A stretch of 64,000 bases of DNA from Bin80 sp965207565. GTDB lineage: Bacteria; Bacteroidota; Rhodothermia; Rhodothermales; Bin80. The stretch covers positions 61,668 through 125,667 of the forward strand of contig CBDBMQ010000006.1 in assembly GCA_965207565.1 (NCBI GenBank), read 5' to 3'. A model generated the notes under the pieces. That model saw only the letters and a program-made list of their open reading frames with translations. It had not been told where the DNA came from and searched no databases. This document shows, piece after piece, positions 17,762 through 28,540 of the stretch (its first letter is position 1; each line of letters starts with the position of its first letter). A program made the position numbers and the translations under genes.

Positions 17762-18997
17762 ATGTGGGAAAACATAAAGCGCTTCTATATATGCCTTGGC
17801 CTGCTGGCTGTAGTCCAACTACCGATTAGCCCGGAAACTGAGACGGGATCATCTGCATCCGCCGAAGTGAAACGGAATCAGTTTGATCTAGCTGAGGCCG
17901 GGCTCGTTGAGCACACCTCCAAAGTCAAGCGAGGGGAATCTCTGGGATCTATTATGTCCAAATGGGGCATATCTCAAGAAAAAATCCACCTCGCTTCCGA
18001 AAAGGCCGCGTCGTTCATTGACCTTCAAAAAAATTCGGAGAGGCAATCCCTTATATGCCTATACCGATTCCATCAGGGGGACCACTTCGTTTATTGTCTA
18101 CCAACCCAGTGTTGATCGCTTCCTGGTGTTTGATTTACGAGACTCTGTACTGGTTCATGAAGGGGCTTTCCCAGTGTCTAAGGTTTCACGTACTGCATCG
18201 GGTGCCATTGAGTCTTCGCTTTACCAAGCAGTGACGGATGCAGAACTCCCTGCAGAACTCGCCATAGAACTAAGTGAAATCTTCGCTTGGCAAATCAGCT
18301 TTTTTTCATCTGCAACCTGGAGATGACTTTTCGATTGTGTTTGAAGATCACGTCGTGAACGGACAATCCATTGAAACCGAAATCAAGGGAGCCCGCATGA
18401 ATCATGAAGGCAAAGAATTCTTTGCCTTTTATTTTCCCTCCGACAGTATCAGCGGTTTCTATGATGAGACCGGTCATGCATTAAAACGGCCATTCCTGCG
18501 AGCTCCCCTGGAATACAAACGCATATCCTCCCGGTACAGTCTGAGCCGTTTTCACCCTGTTCAAAAGCGCTATAAACCACATCTGGGCACTGATTTTGCC
18601 GCTCCTACGGGAACCCCGATCGTTGCAACTGCAAGCGGTTCCGTAACCCATGCATCCTACACGCGCGGGAATGGGAACTATGTAAAAATCCGTCATAACG
18701 ATGTTTACACCACGGGCTACCTGCATATGTCCAGAATTGCAAAAGGAATTCGTCCGGGACTCCGAGTAGAACAAGGCCAGCTGATTGGCTATGTCGGCAG
18801 TACAGGCATAGCGACAGGCCCCCATGTCTGTTACCGGTTTCTGGGAGAATGGTCGACAGGTGGATGCAATGAAGATAGAAATGCCTCCCTCCGAACCGCT
18901 GTCCGAAGCACTGCTGCCGCAGTTTACTCAGATCATCAGTGAGTTGAGTCCACAACTAAAGCCCCTGAGCACCACAGCTAGCGCCGCCGTTCGCTAA
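17762..18997 (+). CDS. M23 family metallopeptidase (murein endopeptidase), three frameshifts
   Basis: After a membrane/signal segment, an OapA/LysM-like region (KVKRGESLGSIMSKWGIS) and a Csd3/MepM-like middle domain lead into the LytM domain. The latter has zinc motif HxxxD (HLGTD) and the HxH-equivalent GPHVCYRF, a His-x-Cys form I recall from other Bacteroidota M23 proteins. The frame is broken by single extra bases in A7 18027-18033, T7 18300-18306 and T3 18838-18840. Correcting all three gives one protein of about 410 residues ending at TAA 18995-18997. It should cleave peptidoglycan cross-links in the periplasm. Three independent homopolymer insertions in 0.9 kb look like consensus error, though true decay is not excluded. 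Confidence 0.8.
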
Positions 18998-21852
18998 CTT
19001 GGAGTATGACGGTATCCTCCGCATCTCCGAGGCGACAATGAACCTGATATTCTCCAGGAAGCAAGTAGTACCATGCCATTCTCTGCTGCCTCCAGACTTT
19101 CTTCATCTTGCCCCGCTGGTACCATTGCCTGATCTACAGATAGGTCATACACAAGGAAATTCAAACCCTGCTCCGCCTCATCTGTCAGGGTGCGAAGCAC
19201 CGCTCCCTCTCCATCTGTTACCTCTACCGTCACCTGCCCCATCAATCCAGACCAGTACGCAATCTCGAGTTCTGGCTCAGAATAATCTCCCCACCAGACA
19301 AAACGATTCCCCCAGTTTGGACTATATCTCTGTTCTTCCAAGCTGAACACTTTCAATGGGCTCGTGATAACCTCAGGGGTCAGAGCCTGGAGTGGCGCAA
19401 TATCTGCACGATAAATGGAGCGGCCATGTGTCCCCACGAGTAGATGGCTTCGGCGGGCTTGCAGCTTCAGATCATGAACAGGTGCGTGCGGAAGCCCGTT
19501 CTGCATTGCCGTGAAGGAGTCTCCTCCATCTATGGATACATATAAACCATGGTCTGTACCTACGTATAGCAGGGAGGGATTGACCGGATCTTCAAGTATA
19601 ACATTAACTGGCTCCATCGGTAAGCTGGCATCCAGAGCCTCCCAGGTCTTTCCAAAATCATCAGATCTGTATACATACGGAGTAAAATGATCCCACCTAT
19701 ATCCATTGAGCGTCACATAGACCCGGCCAAGTTCATGATTCGATGCTTCGACGCGGCTCACCCATAGCTCCCCCCAGTCTTCTGCTGTGATATCTTCCCA
19801 TGTATATCCTCCATCCTGTGATACATGTACCAATCCATCATCTGAGCCAACATAGAGTAGCCCAAATCTGAGCGGCGACTCATCAATAGTGGTTAGTGTA
19901 CCATAAGGTACATCTCCGCGGCGCCCTCCACGGGTCAGATCATCAGAAAGCGTTTCCCAATCATCTCCACGGTTAAATGAACGATGAAGTTTATTGGAAC
20001 CATAATAGAGGACATCCTGATTGTGACGGGACAAATGAATGGGGGTCTGCCAATTATATCGAAGAGGGCGCTCTCCGAGCTGGTGACGTGGTCGAATTGA
20101 TACACGTGCTCCTGTACTTGTCTCTATGCGCCGGTATGCACCAAACTGTGAGCCGGTGTATATGATGTCGTTTGTACGGGTATCCACCTCAACTTGCATG
20201 CCGTCACCACCCAAATACCCCGTATACGGATAACTTCCACTAGCATGCCAACCGGTTGACTCTGTGTAGGTATGAGGACCACCCCAAACTCCATTATCCT
20301 GCAATCCGCCATAAACATGGTAAGGGGTTTGATCATCCACGCCAATCGCATAGAACTGTCCCACCGACGGTGTATTTCCCTTGAACCAGGATTCCCCATT
20401 GTCATAGGTGATATTCAAGCCTCCGTCGTTCCCGTTAATCAAATGACCTGGCCTGGAAGGGTTGATCCAGAGAGCCTGATGATCCGCATGTACGCTTGGG
20501 CCACCGATGGACCTCCAGGATATACCACTATCATCTGAAGTCAAAAATGGAACACCTAGAATGTAGATTCGCTCAACATCATTCGGATCAACGCGGATCT
20601 CACCGAAATAATAGCCATAGGAATTGTATACCCGGTCGAGATAATGTTCATGGGTCCGTGACCATGACTGTCCGCCATCATCTGAGCGATAAACCTCCGC
20701 ACCGATCACAGGAGTATCAAACAACTCCCTGTTTGCATCTTCAACGTACCATACCAGATGTACCGGTTCAAGCGATCCCTCCTCCACCATCGTTCGAATC
20801 TCCTCAGCACTGAATTCGAAATTGTTCTCCTCCAGGTATTCTGCAATCGCCCCTTCATCCAATTCCAGAAACTCCGCAGTAGTCATTGAGCGGAGCGCCT
20901 CCCGTGTCAAGGCAGGAACTTCACCCTCGTCTTCTGTTGGCCTGCGGGACTGATTGTCAACGAAGGCATACAAAATCTGGGAGTCACCAGGAAAAATGGC
21001 CAGCCCAATGCGTCCAACCGTATTACCGCTGGGCAATCCCTCCGCTGCAAGCCGCTCCCAGGAAGTCCCCCCATCCGTCGACTTCCATATCCCCGATCCA
21101 GTTCCTCCCTCGACAAAATTCCATGCCCGGCGCTCGCGATCCCAACCTGCGGCATACAAGATATCCGGGTTCAAAGGATCGATTACAAGGTCAACCACGC
21201 CAGCCGTTTCCGAAATAAACAGCGTCTGAGTCCAGGTTTGTCCACCATCACTCGTCTTATAAACCCCGCGGTGAGGGCTGGAAGAATAAAGTGCCCCCAA
21301 TGCAGCAACCCAAACGGTTTGAGAATCTGCGGGATGAATGAGAATCCGGCCAATCCTGTGCGTGTCACTAAGTCCCATATGCTCCCAGGACTCACCATGA
21401 TCGAGGGACCGATATATCCCGGTACCTGCATAGGAAGAGCGACTCGAATTATTCTCTCCCGTCCCGACCCAGATTACCTCATCTCGAGTCCAGTCAACCG
21501 CAATGTCTCCCATCACCATAGAAGCCTCCTCGTCAAACAAGGACTCAAAAGAGAATCCATTGGTTCTGCTGCGCCATAATCCACCAGATGCGTACGCAAC
21601 GTACATCTCTGTGGGGTTCAAGGGGTTGGCGTCAATGTCCACAATCCGCCCGCTCATCACGGTCGGCCCGATGCCCTGCAGCTTCACATTGGATAAAGGC
21701 GAAGACTGTGCATCCTGAAGACGTTGTTCAAAGCTACTCAACCGTTCAGCAGCAGGAGTTGATGCCACAGATGACAGCATTTCCGGCACCTGTGCTATGG
21801 AGAGATGAACCCCAAAAAGAAGGAAAAAATATGCAAATAGACCACGTCGCAT
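18978..21852 (-). CDS. Secreted BNR/sortilin (VPS10)-like beta-propeller protein
   Basis: A protein of about 960 residues with signal peptide (MRRGLFAYFFLLFGVHLSIA) and many Asp-box/BNR blades of the type S-x-D-x-G-x-T-W (SDDGGQSWSR, STDGGTSWERL, SEDGGYTWED-like repeats), placing it with VPS10/GH74-like propellers. These are usually annotated as glycosyl hydrolases without proof. ATG 21852 is preferred over TTG 21864. The uncorrected frame ends at 18994. Removing one base near 19073-19077 restores a beta-rich tail (AWYYLLPGEYQVHC) and a stop at 18978-18980, overlapping the convergent M23 gene by 20 bp. Confidence 0.82.
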
Positions 21853-21919
21853 CAGAAGAATCAAATAAGTGCAGATGCCAAAGTTACGACGATCTACCCT
21901 TATGATTCACATCTCCTGA

Positions 21920-22633
21920 CTAATCGGCAGTTGATTCTGCCAACTTCTCTAACCGCCTGAATGAAATCTTGTCTCGCGCAGACTTACAGATGGACATGGG
22001 AACTGCATCCCCTGAAATTGCGATTAGAAACCGATCCTCCACCCATGAATGTAACTCACAGGCCTCGTGGCCATGTTCATTGTGATATTTTTCGTAGATC
22101 GGATATTCTTTTGATCGGTTCTGGAATATGTGTGTGCGCTCAAAACCCCGATCACTCTCACGATCAATATTCTCACCAACCCAGTCTGATAACGATTCCG
22201 CGGCGAGCTTGCCGAATGCTGCTAAATCAATAATCGTGACCATGACAACTTGTTCTCCATCTTTATATTCGCCGCTTATCTTCGAAAAACCGCTTCCAAT
22301 TGCAAGCGTCTGCCCTTCAGTAATCGTCGGTCGAACTCCATTCACTCTTGCTGGCAGAAGCTTTTGTAACTCCTGATAACTGATTGCAGGTGTGCGAGGA
22401 GTCTCTCCCAATGTCTCTTCAAGAATTTCTCCTAATACGGTTGTGATGGACTCAGTATTCTCTGTATCGTATACTTTCTCAGAAAAAACACCTTCCATAC
22501 CTTCTGAATTCGACATCGCTTCAGAGGCATCTATTTCCTCCTCAGGAGTCGTTTGACACCCCAGGAGAAATAACATGAAAAGGTTTGCAGAAAAAACTCG
22601 AACCCACATGGCCTGAACGGAATAATATCTCAT
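21920..22633 (-). CDS. Predicted lipoprotein of unknown function
   Basis: A 237-residue protein with lipobox LLGC near residue 26 (residue 18 if ATG 22609 is the start) and a Glu-rich linker after it. The body (QTLAIGSGFSKISGEYKDG, VMVTIIDLAAFG, HSWVEDRFLIAISGDA) looks like a compact globular domain. I do not recognise the family. It lies between the BNR protein and tmk on the same strand. Confidence 0.65.
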   Translation of the reverse strand: MRYYSVQAMWVRVFSANLFMLFLLGCQTTPEEEIDASEAMSNSEGMEGVFSEKVYDTENTESITTVLGEILEETLGETPRTPAISYQELQKLLPARVNGVRPTITEGQTLAIGSGFSKISGEYKDGEQVVMVTIIDLAAFGKLAAESLSDWVGENIDRESDRGFERTHIFQNRSKEYPIYEKYHNEHGHEACELHSWVEDRFLIAISGDAVPMSICKSARDKISFRRLEKLAESTAD

Positions 22634-22765
22634 ATGGTCACGCTATAGCAAAGCTTCTTTACACTGCCTTTACGTTGCATTTCCTGCCAGGATTCACTAT
22701 TGCTAAATTCAACCTCATGGGAACAGATGCCGGTGGATGTGCATCCTCAATGTCTGGCCAGCCCG

Positions 22766-23459
22766 TTAAACCGCTCCAGCGTCAGAATTTTTGTACTGAA
22801 CCACTGCATTGCAGATCTCTTGTCCTATGTCGTCCATGGCGCGCAATGTGCCATGACGATCTTGACAGTCTATGATGAGACAGGGATCTATAACCTGTGA
22901 AGTGATCAACACATGATATACCTCCCTTACATTGGAGAGATAGATTGAGTCACGCTCGTGTAAGTCATAGACCTTTTCTGTGTATGTACGAGTCTCCTTC
23001 CGAGCTACCAACTCCCTAGAGGTATGAGCCGCCACCTCTAAGAAGAGTGTCAAATCAGGCTTCGGCAGATCATAGATCTCATATTCCAGGTTAAAGAGCC
23101 ACTCCGTGAATCCTACGCGTTCCGGGTTTGTGATTCTGGCACTTTGATAAGCCAAATTTGACGCCACATAACGATCCACGATCACCAGATTCATATTCCT
23201 CACATGCCCGCTCAATATGAGCACGGCTCTCCAGACGATCCAAGGCAAAGAGTGTTGCTGCAAATACAGGAGGAACTTTCTCAAGCGTACCAAACTCCCC
23301 ATTCAAGTACGCCGCAACCATCTTTGAACAGTGAGTATCTTTGTAGCGTGGAAAGGAGATGAGTTTGGAAGTATACCCTAAATTTCGGGTACGCTCTAGA
23401 AGTTGGGTGGCCTGCGTCCCTTTTCCTGAACCATCAATTCCCTCAATCGCAATCAGCAT
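22766..23459 (-). CDS. tmk: Thymidylate kinase (one-base frameshift)
   Basis: The enzyme phosphorylates dTMP to dTDP, an essential step for DNA synthesis. The P-loop GIDGSGKGTQ (7-16) and the DR(Y/H) motif VDRYVASN near residue 93 identify the family. A LID-like Arg-rich segment (ARKETRTYTEKVYD) follows. The frame is interrupted where one extra base in the TT at 23190-23191 separates the P-loop half from the rest; removal gives one protein of about 230 residues. Because tmk is essential and no second copy is visible, this break is a strong hint that such frameshifts in this window are sequence errors. Confidence 0.88.
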
Positions 23460-23681
23460 CTTTTGTGACTATGTATAATTAGGCAGGCACCGAACCATTG
23501 AGATTGAGTTGCAGAGAAAAACACCATACATGACAAGATGGAAAGGATCTTACGGATTCTCCATGCCCTAATTTACAGAATTAACATTGACCATCGGTAA
23601 AGCCTCGTTTAATTTCTTCAATATGCCCCAGATTCTCAGTGGCAACCTCTTAGCACTACTGCCTAGCAACTTCTCCAAACC

Positions 23682-25676
23682 ATGAATATCCGTTCTACCT
23701 TCCTTGTATGCGGCTTTGCATTCCTTGTCCATTTGAGCCCGGCACAGGATTCTACGGTGTATTTACCCACAATAACGGTCCAGGCAACACGGCAACTGGA
23801 AACATATGCTACGGCCACTCGCAGCATTTATATTCAGCAACATGACATGGTTGTCTCTGAACCCGGTTTATCACTGCAGCGCGCACTGAGAGGGATCCCT
23901 GGAATACAAATTAGCGAACGTGGTCATTTTGCTCTTGGTGAGCGCATCCTCATTCGGGGAATGGGATATCGTGCCGCATTTGGAGTTCGTGGACTGCAGG
24001 CATTTCTGAACGGGATTCCCCTCACTATGCCAGACGGTCAAAGTATGCTGGATGTAGTTGATCCGGTATTTATTGGATCTTCCGAACTGCTTAGAGGCCC
24101 CAGTTCCCTTTTTTGGGGAAATGCCAGTGGAGGAGTTCTGCACCTTACCAGTGCTCAGAGCTCTTCCCCGCTACGACTCCGATACATGAGAGGGAGTTAT
24201 GGCCTCAACCATCTACTGGCCAGTACAGGCCTGAAACTTGGTCTTCATCAGATACAGGCGTATGCTTCATTGATGGAAAAAGACGGATATCGAGCACACA
24301 GTAAGGGAGATTTTTTTCGCGCAGGCCTCAGCACCCGAACAACCCCCAGTCCCAAAACGATCCTCATGGTGACACTCAATGCCGCCATCCAGGATGTTCT
24401 GTCTCCTGGCTCCCTTACGCTTGAGCAATTGTCTTTCGATCCAAAGCAAGCAGATCCCAGATATGTGACTACAGCGGCAGGCAAAACCAGTACCCATTTA
24501 CAGGGTGGTGTGACACTGCATACACAAATGGGCCTGGGGAATTTGTCTGCGACCGTTTACGGAGTACGAAGATCTCTTGAAAACCCGCTTACCTTTGCGT
24601 GGAGTGAATTGGAGCGCACCGCAGGTGGCCTTTATGCCCAGTTCCAGATGGATATCGGAGGTACAATCGGATTCACTACTGGCATTGATTTACGACAATT
24701 ACGGGATGATCGCCTACGATTCAACAACGATGCAGGCCGTCAGGGAGATCGTACTCTCCTTGACCAACAGGAGAATGTTGGCAGCCTTGCCGTGTTTGCG
24801 GGCTTGAGCACACGACTCTCATCTCAGATTGGAGTATCTGCCGGAGTACGACTTGATCGACTGCAATTTGAGATGACGGATCATCTGCATACGAATGGAG
24901 ATCAAAGCGGTAGCCGAGACTTCACTGCACTGAGCCCATCACTGGGACTATCTTACCGTACCACTCCCCTGACGTGGTATGCCAACTGGAGCACTGCTTT
25001 CGAAACCCCGACGACTACAGAACTCATCAATAGCCCTTCTGGTATGGGTGGATTCAATTCGGATCTTGATCCACAACAAACCAGGGGAGTGGAAGCTGGA
25101 GTGCGTGGCCAACTTGATGAATTAAAATTAAAGCTGGACTTTGCACTTTTCTCTTTACGCATAAATGACCGACTTCTGCCTCAGCAAGGAGAAGATAGGC
25201 GCACTTGGTACAGTAACGGCGGAAAAAATCGCCACAATGGTGCTGAACTTGCACTCGAATGGCCTGTAGACTCTCCCCTTCATGCCCGAATAACCTACAG
25301 TTACGGATCTTTCATCTTCCTCAACGATCCTGGGAACGGCCTTGAAATTCCAGGAGTGCCTGCCCATCAATTCTATCTATCGCTACACGGTTCGACTTCC
25401 AAGGGATGGAACGCACAGGTCGTTCTTGAATCTGCATCAGAGATGTGGGGGAACAATGCAAACACCACCAAATCTGATGGTTTTACAGTCCTAGATGTGT
25501 ACCTTGCCCACTCGGACTGGGACATGGGACGAATTACACTGCACCCTTTTGTTCGAATTCAAAACATTCTGGATAGCCAATATGTACGTTCACTGGTTGT
25601 GAATGCCTTTGGGGGGCGCTACTTTGAGCCGGCCGAGGGCCGCTCCATTCAAGGAGGTATCGGAATCAGTCTCTGA
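23682..25676 (+). CDS. TonB-dependent receptor, FecA/siderophore type
   Basis: A 664-residue outer-membrane receptor with signal peptide (1-21), TonB-box-like segment (YLPTITVQATR), plug (ALRGIPGIQISERG, ILIRGMGYRAAFGVRG, GPSSLFWGNASGGVLHL) and barrel ending GIGISL. The plug resembles ferric-citrate/siderophore receptors (FecA-like), but the ligand is not established. The stop is 3 bp before the SAM hydrolase start, so both genes are probably one operon. Confidence 0.9.
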   Translation: MNIRSTFLVCGFAFLVHLSPAQDSTVYLPTITVQATRQLETYATATRSIYIQQHDMVVSEPGLSLQRALRGIPGIQISERGHFALGERILIRGMGYRAAFGVRGLQAFLNGIPLTMPDGQSMLDVVDPVFIGSSELLRGPSSLFWGNASGGVLHLTSAQSSSPLRLRYMRGSYGLNHLLASTGLKLGLHQIQAYASLMEKDGYRAHSKGDFFRAGLSTRTTPSPKTILMVTLNAAIQDVLSPGSLTLEQLSFDPKQADPRYVTTAAGKTSTHLQGGVTLHTQMGLGNLSATVYGVRRSLENPLTFAWSELERTAGGLYAQFQMDIGGTIGFTTGIDLRQLRDDRLRFNNDAGRQGDRTLLDQQENVGSLAVFAGLSTRLSSQIGVSAGVRLDRLQFEMTDHLHTNGDQSGSRDFTALSPSLGLSYRTTPLTWYANWSTAFETPTTTELINSPSGMGGFNSDLDPQQTRGVEAGVRGQLDELKLKLDFALFSLRINDRLLPQQGEDRRTWYSNGGKNRHNGAELALEWPVDSPLHARITYSYGSFIFLNDPGNGLEIPGVPAHQFYLSLHGSTSKGWNAQVVLESASEMWGNNANTTKSDGFTVLDVYLAHSDWDMGRITLHPFVRIQNILDSQYVRSLVVNAFGGRYFEPAEGRSIQGGIGISL

Positions 25677-25679
25677 CTT

Positions 25680-26483
25680 ATGGATCGCCATACTCCTATT
25701 GTAACTCTGACGACAGATTTTGGCACCCGCGAAGGTTATGTCGGTGCCATGAAGGGTATGATGCTCGGCATCAACCCGAATTTGACGCTGGTTGATATTA
25801 CCCACGAAGTTCAAGTCTTTGATGTCATGGCAGCGGCATTTGTGATGCAGCAGTCCCTGCAATACTTTCATCCGGGAACCGTCCATCTGGTTGTCGTGGA
25901 CCCCGGCGTTGGATCCGAACGTCGTGCCGTCGCGCTGAGGCATAATGACCACTATTTTGTTGGCCCGGACAACGGATTGTTTGCACTTCTTCTGGAAACG
26001 GAGACACCAGATCAAATGGTCGAACTGAAGGTGGATAAGGACCAGCCGCTCTCTTCTACCTTTCACGGTAGAGATCTCTTTGCGCCTGCAGCTGCAAGAT
26101 TGGCAAGTGGGGTTCCACTTGAAGATCTGGGCTCCCCTGCTTCGCACTTGGAGCCGCTTCACTGGGCGTTGCCGATTGATGATGATGAAGGCATTCGAGG
26201 CTGGGTCGTGTATGTTGACCACTTTGGCAACTGTATCACGAATATTTCCCGTACCCTTTTCTCGAGACGTTCCGTAGGCAGAGATGTAACGGGCTATGTC
26301 GGAAGTGGGATCATTCGCAACATTCATCACACCTATAGCGATGTGCCTGTGGGCGAGACCCTGATGTTATTTGGGAGCAGCAATCTACTTGAAGTTGCCG
26401 TAAATCAAGGCAACGCGGCAACCCTCCTTCATATTCAAAGAGGAACTCCCATCAACATTGTGTTTGGAGGCTCTGCCCTTTAA
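25680..26483 (+). CDS. S-adenosyl-L-methionine hydrolase (adenosine-forming), DUF62 / SAM hydroxide adenosyltransferase
   Basis: This 267-residue member of the fluorinase/chlorinase superfamily keeps the catalytic set of the hydrolysing branch: D74 and R81 (VVDPGVGSERR, the same seven-residue spacing as D68/R75 of the archaeal enzyme) and H129 (FHGRD). The N-terminal TTDFG (11-15) binds the adenosyl ribose. It should split SAM with hydroxide into adenosine and methionine. The physiological reason is not well understood. It directly follows the FecA-type receptor gene. Confidence 0.9.
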   Translation: MDRHTPIVTLTTDFGTREGYVGAMKGMMLGINPNLTLVDITHEVQVFDVMAAAFVMQQSLQYFHPGTVHLVVVDPGVGSERRAVALRHNDHYFVGPDNGLFALLLETETPDQMVELKVDKDQPLSSTFHGRDLFAPAAARLASGVPLEDLGSPASHLEPLHWALPIDDDEGIRGWVVYVDHFGNCITNISRTLFSRRSVGRDVTGYVGSGIIRNIHHTYSDVPVGETLMLFGSSNLLEVAVNQGNAATLLHIQRGTPINIVFGGSAL

Positions 26484-26523
26484 TACAAGTTCAAAATTTT
26501 GGGGCTTCCCCTTTTATAAAATC

Positions 26524-26873
26524 ATGATAAACACTCTTGCAATTGCTCACAAGCTCTCCGATTCAGGGTTTAACGAAGAGCAGGCTGAGGGCATTGCTTA
26601 TGTAGTTGCGGATGTCGCCGAAAACAATATCAGGATCTCGCAACCAAGGATTTTGTGACCAGCCAAATCCAGACTGTGCGTGCGGAAATAAGTGAATTGC
26701 GTGGCGAAATGAATGCCATGGAAAGTAATTTGCATGGCGAAATAAGCACTGTGCGCAGCGAAATGAATGCCAAAATAAGTGCTCTCGAAACTCGGCTTGT
26801 GCAGTGGATACTTGTGATATTTTTCAGTGGTATGAGAATCCTTTTCGCTGCGTTGAGATTATTTCCTGGCTAA
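26524..26873 (+). CDS. Small coiled-coil protein with C-terminal membrane anchor (DUF1640-like), frameshifted
   Basis: The first part (NTLAIAHKLSDSGFNEEQAEG) resembles the DUF1640/CCDC90 N-terminus. The second part has repeated coiled-coil heptads (SELRGEMNAMESNLHGEIS, RSEMNAKISALE) and a terminal hydrophobic helix (LVQWILVIFFSG). Adding one G at 26633-26634 joins the two halves (ENNIRDLATKDFV) into one protein of about 116 residues. Such proteins occur widely as small accessory genes; function unknown. Confidence 0.65.
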
Positions 26874-27203
26874 GGGGCTGTGCACCGCTTCGTCTGACCA
26901 TGACTTGCCTCACCAGATCTGTATGCTTCCCCTCTCTTGATCGTTGTTCCTGAATACTTGGATAACCCCCAATTGTTACCTGTGCACGATGAGTGCCTGC
27001 CATCCACCCGTTCATCCATGTGGTCACAGCCTGTCGCTGGACATCACAGCCCCCTTGTTAGCCCTTCTGATCCGAAAAGAGTCGTTCTCCATCAGACCGT
27101 CCCATTTAGTTCATGGACAAGACCCAATAATCGGTCAAATCAACAGGTCCCGAAAGATCTTCGTACTTGCCCCACAGTGACGGGAGTCGTGGGGTCACTC
27201 GTG
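26874..27203. other. Intergenic stretch, no gene seen
   Basis: Between the coiled-coil gene and the convergent histidine kinase gene. Open frames here overlap each other and resemble no family. A GC-rich inverted motif (CCCCAC...GTGGGG, about 27170-27200) near the histidine kinase stop could help end transcription. Confidence 0.45.
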
Positions 27204-28508
27204 TTACGACTGCGGCTGCGGAAGCAGGATCCGAAACGTTGAGCCTTGGCCAACAACCGAATGCGTCAGTGTTAACATACCACCGTGGTAATCTACCACG
27301 ATACGTTTGGCTAGGCTAAGTCCCAAGCCCCACCCCCGTATCTTTGTGCTGTACCCCGGCTTGAAGATACTTGACCAGTCGCTACGATCAATTCCCTTGC
27401 CATTATCACTCACATCAATATAGACGCGGCCTTTCTCCGTTCCCGAATTGATCTGAATTCGTCCCTGCTCATTTTCGATGGCATCCATGGCATTCTTGAG
27501 TAAGTTTTCAACCACCCATGCAAATAATTCCGCATTGATCGGAGCTTGTAATTCTGTAGGAACATCAACGGTGAGTGCCATGCCACGACGAGGGAATCGC
27601 CTGCGAATATAGTTCGACGTTGCATCTATAACTGGCGCCAGTGGCTGAACTTCAAGCTTCGGCACCGAGCCAATATCATTGAACCGGTTTGCAACCAGGC
27701 CAAGACGTTGAACATCTGTATCCATTTCTTTCAGGGTATCGTGATCTGCTTTGGGATTCGTACGCATTACTTCAATCCAGCCCATCAGGCTTGAGATTGG
27801 CGTTCCCAACTGATGGGCAGCTTCACGAGCCATCCCAACCCATAGGTTACTTTGTTCGCTCCTGCGTGCATACGAAAAGCCGAGATAGCCAAATGCTATG
27901 AATAATGCCACGAATGTAAGCTGCAAGTAGGGGAAAATTCGCAAATCCCGGATGACAGAACTTTCCCCATAGTGCACTCGCTGAATTAATGCTGGTGTAA
28001 GTGAATCCTGTTGAACCTCAATCGTAATCGGGTCAAAATTTCGACCCATTCGGGCGATGCGCCGCATGATCTTAAGTGAATCCTCCGACGTTAACTCACC
28101 ATCCTCCGGGACACCAAGATGCTGCCACCGAATTGGATTCCCCGCTTCATCAACAATCGCTGCAGGCACATCGGGGGAATACTTGGAAATGACATCAAAA
28201 ATGAAATCAATGTGATCTCCAAGAGGTAACCTGCTTCCCCATGCTAACGCCGCCCGGTGTCGCTGAGTCATTGGATCATCTGGATCCAACTTGTCGGCAA
28301 TAACCCGAAAATCAGCTTCATAAGGATTTTGTGCCGCCGCAAGTGCAACCTGTTCGATTGCAGCAGCCCATATTGTAACGCTCGTACGCTCGCGCTCCTG
28401 TAAATGTCGAACGAGATTACTGGTATACAAGAGTGATGCCAGTGCAATGCTCATTGCAAACACGCTGAGCAAAAGCTTGAGCTTACGCTTCGTGATAAAG
28501 GCAAACAT
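27204..28508 (-). CDS. Sensor histidine kinase (HAMP-less, two-TM)
   Basis: A 434-residue membrane kinase with TM1 at about 10-30, a periplasmic sensor of about 160 residues and TM2 at about 193-213. The dimerisation/phospho-acceptor helix has H232 (REAAHQLGTP). The ATPase domain shows N-box N339 (ENLLKNAMDAI), G1 DNGKG (368-372) and G2 GWGLGL (392-397). It should autophosphorylate in response to an unknown envelope signal. No response regulator gene adjoins it, so its partner is elsewhere. HAMP is not evident between TM2 and the His helix. Confidence 0.92.
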   Translation of the reverse strand: MFAFITKRKLKLLLSVFAMSIALASLLYTSNLVRHLQERERTSVTIWAAAIEQVALAAAQNPYEADFRVIADKLDPDDPMTQRHRAALAWGSRLPLGDHIDFIFDVISKYSPDVPAAIVDEAGNPIRWQHLGVPEDGELTSEDSLKIMRRIARMGRNFDPITIEVQQDSLTPALIQRVHYGESSVIRDLRIFPYLQLTFVALFIAFGYLGFSYARRSEQSNLWVGMAREAAHQLGTPISSLMGWIEVMRTNPKADHDTLKEMDTDVQRLGLVANRFNDIGSVPKLEVQPLAPVIDATSNYIRRRFPRRGMALTVDVPTELQAPINAELFAWVVENLLKNAMDAIENEQGRIQINSGTEKGRVYIDVSDNGKGIDRSDWSSIFKPGYSTKIRGWGLGLSLAKRIVVDYHGGMLTLTHSVVGQGSTFRILLPQPQS

Positions 28509-28540
28509 GGACTAAGTGATCTGCAAGTGAAAAGGGCTCG

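Noticed and set aside
18978..21852. Calling the BNR-repeat protein a glycosyl hydrolase
   Set aside because: BNR/Asp-box propellers are often named so, but no catalytic acids of GH33 or GH74 can be assigned from the sequence.
26937..27242. Overlapping short frames after the coiled-coil gene
   Set aside because: Several mutually overlapping frames of low plausibility; none resembles a protein family.
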